Source of the DNA: an uncultured Lachnospiraceae bacterium
Lineage (GTDB): Bacteria > Bacillota > Clostridia > Lachnospirales > Lachnospiraceae
Direction: 5' to 3'
Assembly (NCBI GenBank): GCA_902782655.1
Contig: CACZNY010000085.1
Span: 1-5,987 of the forward strand
DNA: 5,987 nt
The position numbers were made by a program, and so were the translations under genes. The notes beneath the pieces are model-generated. The model had not been told where the DNA came from and made no database searches. It worked only from the letters and a program-made list of their open reading frames with translations. Shown one piece after another: positions 5,987 through 5,987 of this stretch. Within the stretch, counting starts at the first letter, position 1. Every line of letters starts with the position of its first letter.

Positions 5987-5987
5987 A

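Overview
The window reads as ordinary chromosome of a Gram-positive anaerobe, most likely a Clostridia/Lachnospiraceae-type member of the Firmicutes. The basis is family-level: strong GGAG-type ribosome binding sites, a lipobox lipoprotein, a membrane-anchored SGNH hydrolase, a long AlaX with a DHHA1 tail, a secreted protein of Ig-like units, and frequent use of AGG and ATA codons. Genus cannot be fixed by eye. I see no insertion sequence, phage gene, CRISPR array, tRNA or rRNA.

Layout, left to right. The 3' end of a plus-strand EAL-domain gene (1-399) has lost several catalytic residues. It converges, with 15 bp between stops, on a minus-strand pair: a lipoprotein (1987-2553) followed 42 bp later by a membrane-anchored SGNH hydrolase (415-1944) that ends in about 127 residues made only of E, K, R, A, Q and D. 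Upstream of the pair is a 292-bp gap holding two clear hairpins and two candidate extended -10 boxes. Next, also on the minus strand, is a secreted or anchored protein of about five beta-sandwich (Ig-like) units (2846-4372). A second gap of 268 bp carries inverted repeats and a compound terminator. Then comes alaX (4641-5819), a trans-editing factor for mis-charged tRNA-Ala, and the 3' end of an inositol-monophosphatase-family gene (5822-5986). These last two lie 2 bp apart and are probably translationally coupled.

How the genes work together. The lipoprotein, the SGNH hydrolase and the Ig-like protein all act outside the membrane and look like cell-envelope functions. The first two form a probable operon. 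The phosphatase and AlaX pair is cytoplasmic and housekeeping. The EAL protein is probably a c-di-GMP sensor or a protein-interaction module rather than an enzyme. Nothing here is clearly a new multi-gene system. The most interesting items are the C-terminal single-helix tail on the SGNH hydrolase, the degenerate EAL domain, and the hairpin-bearing leader at 2554-2845.
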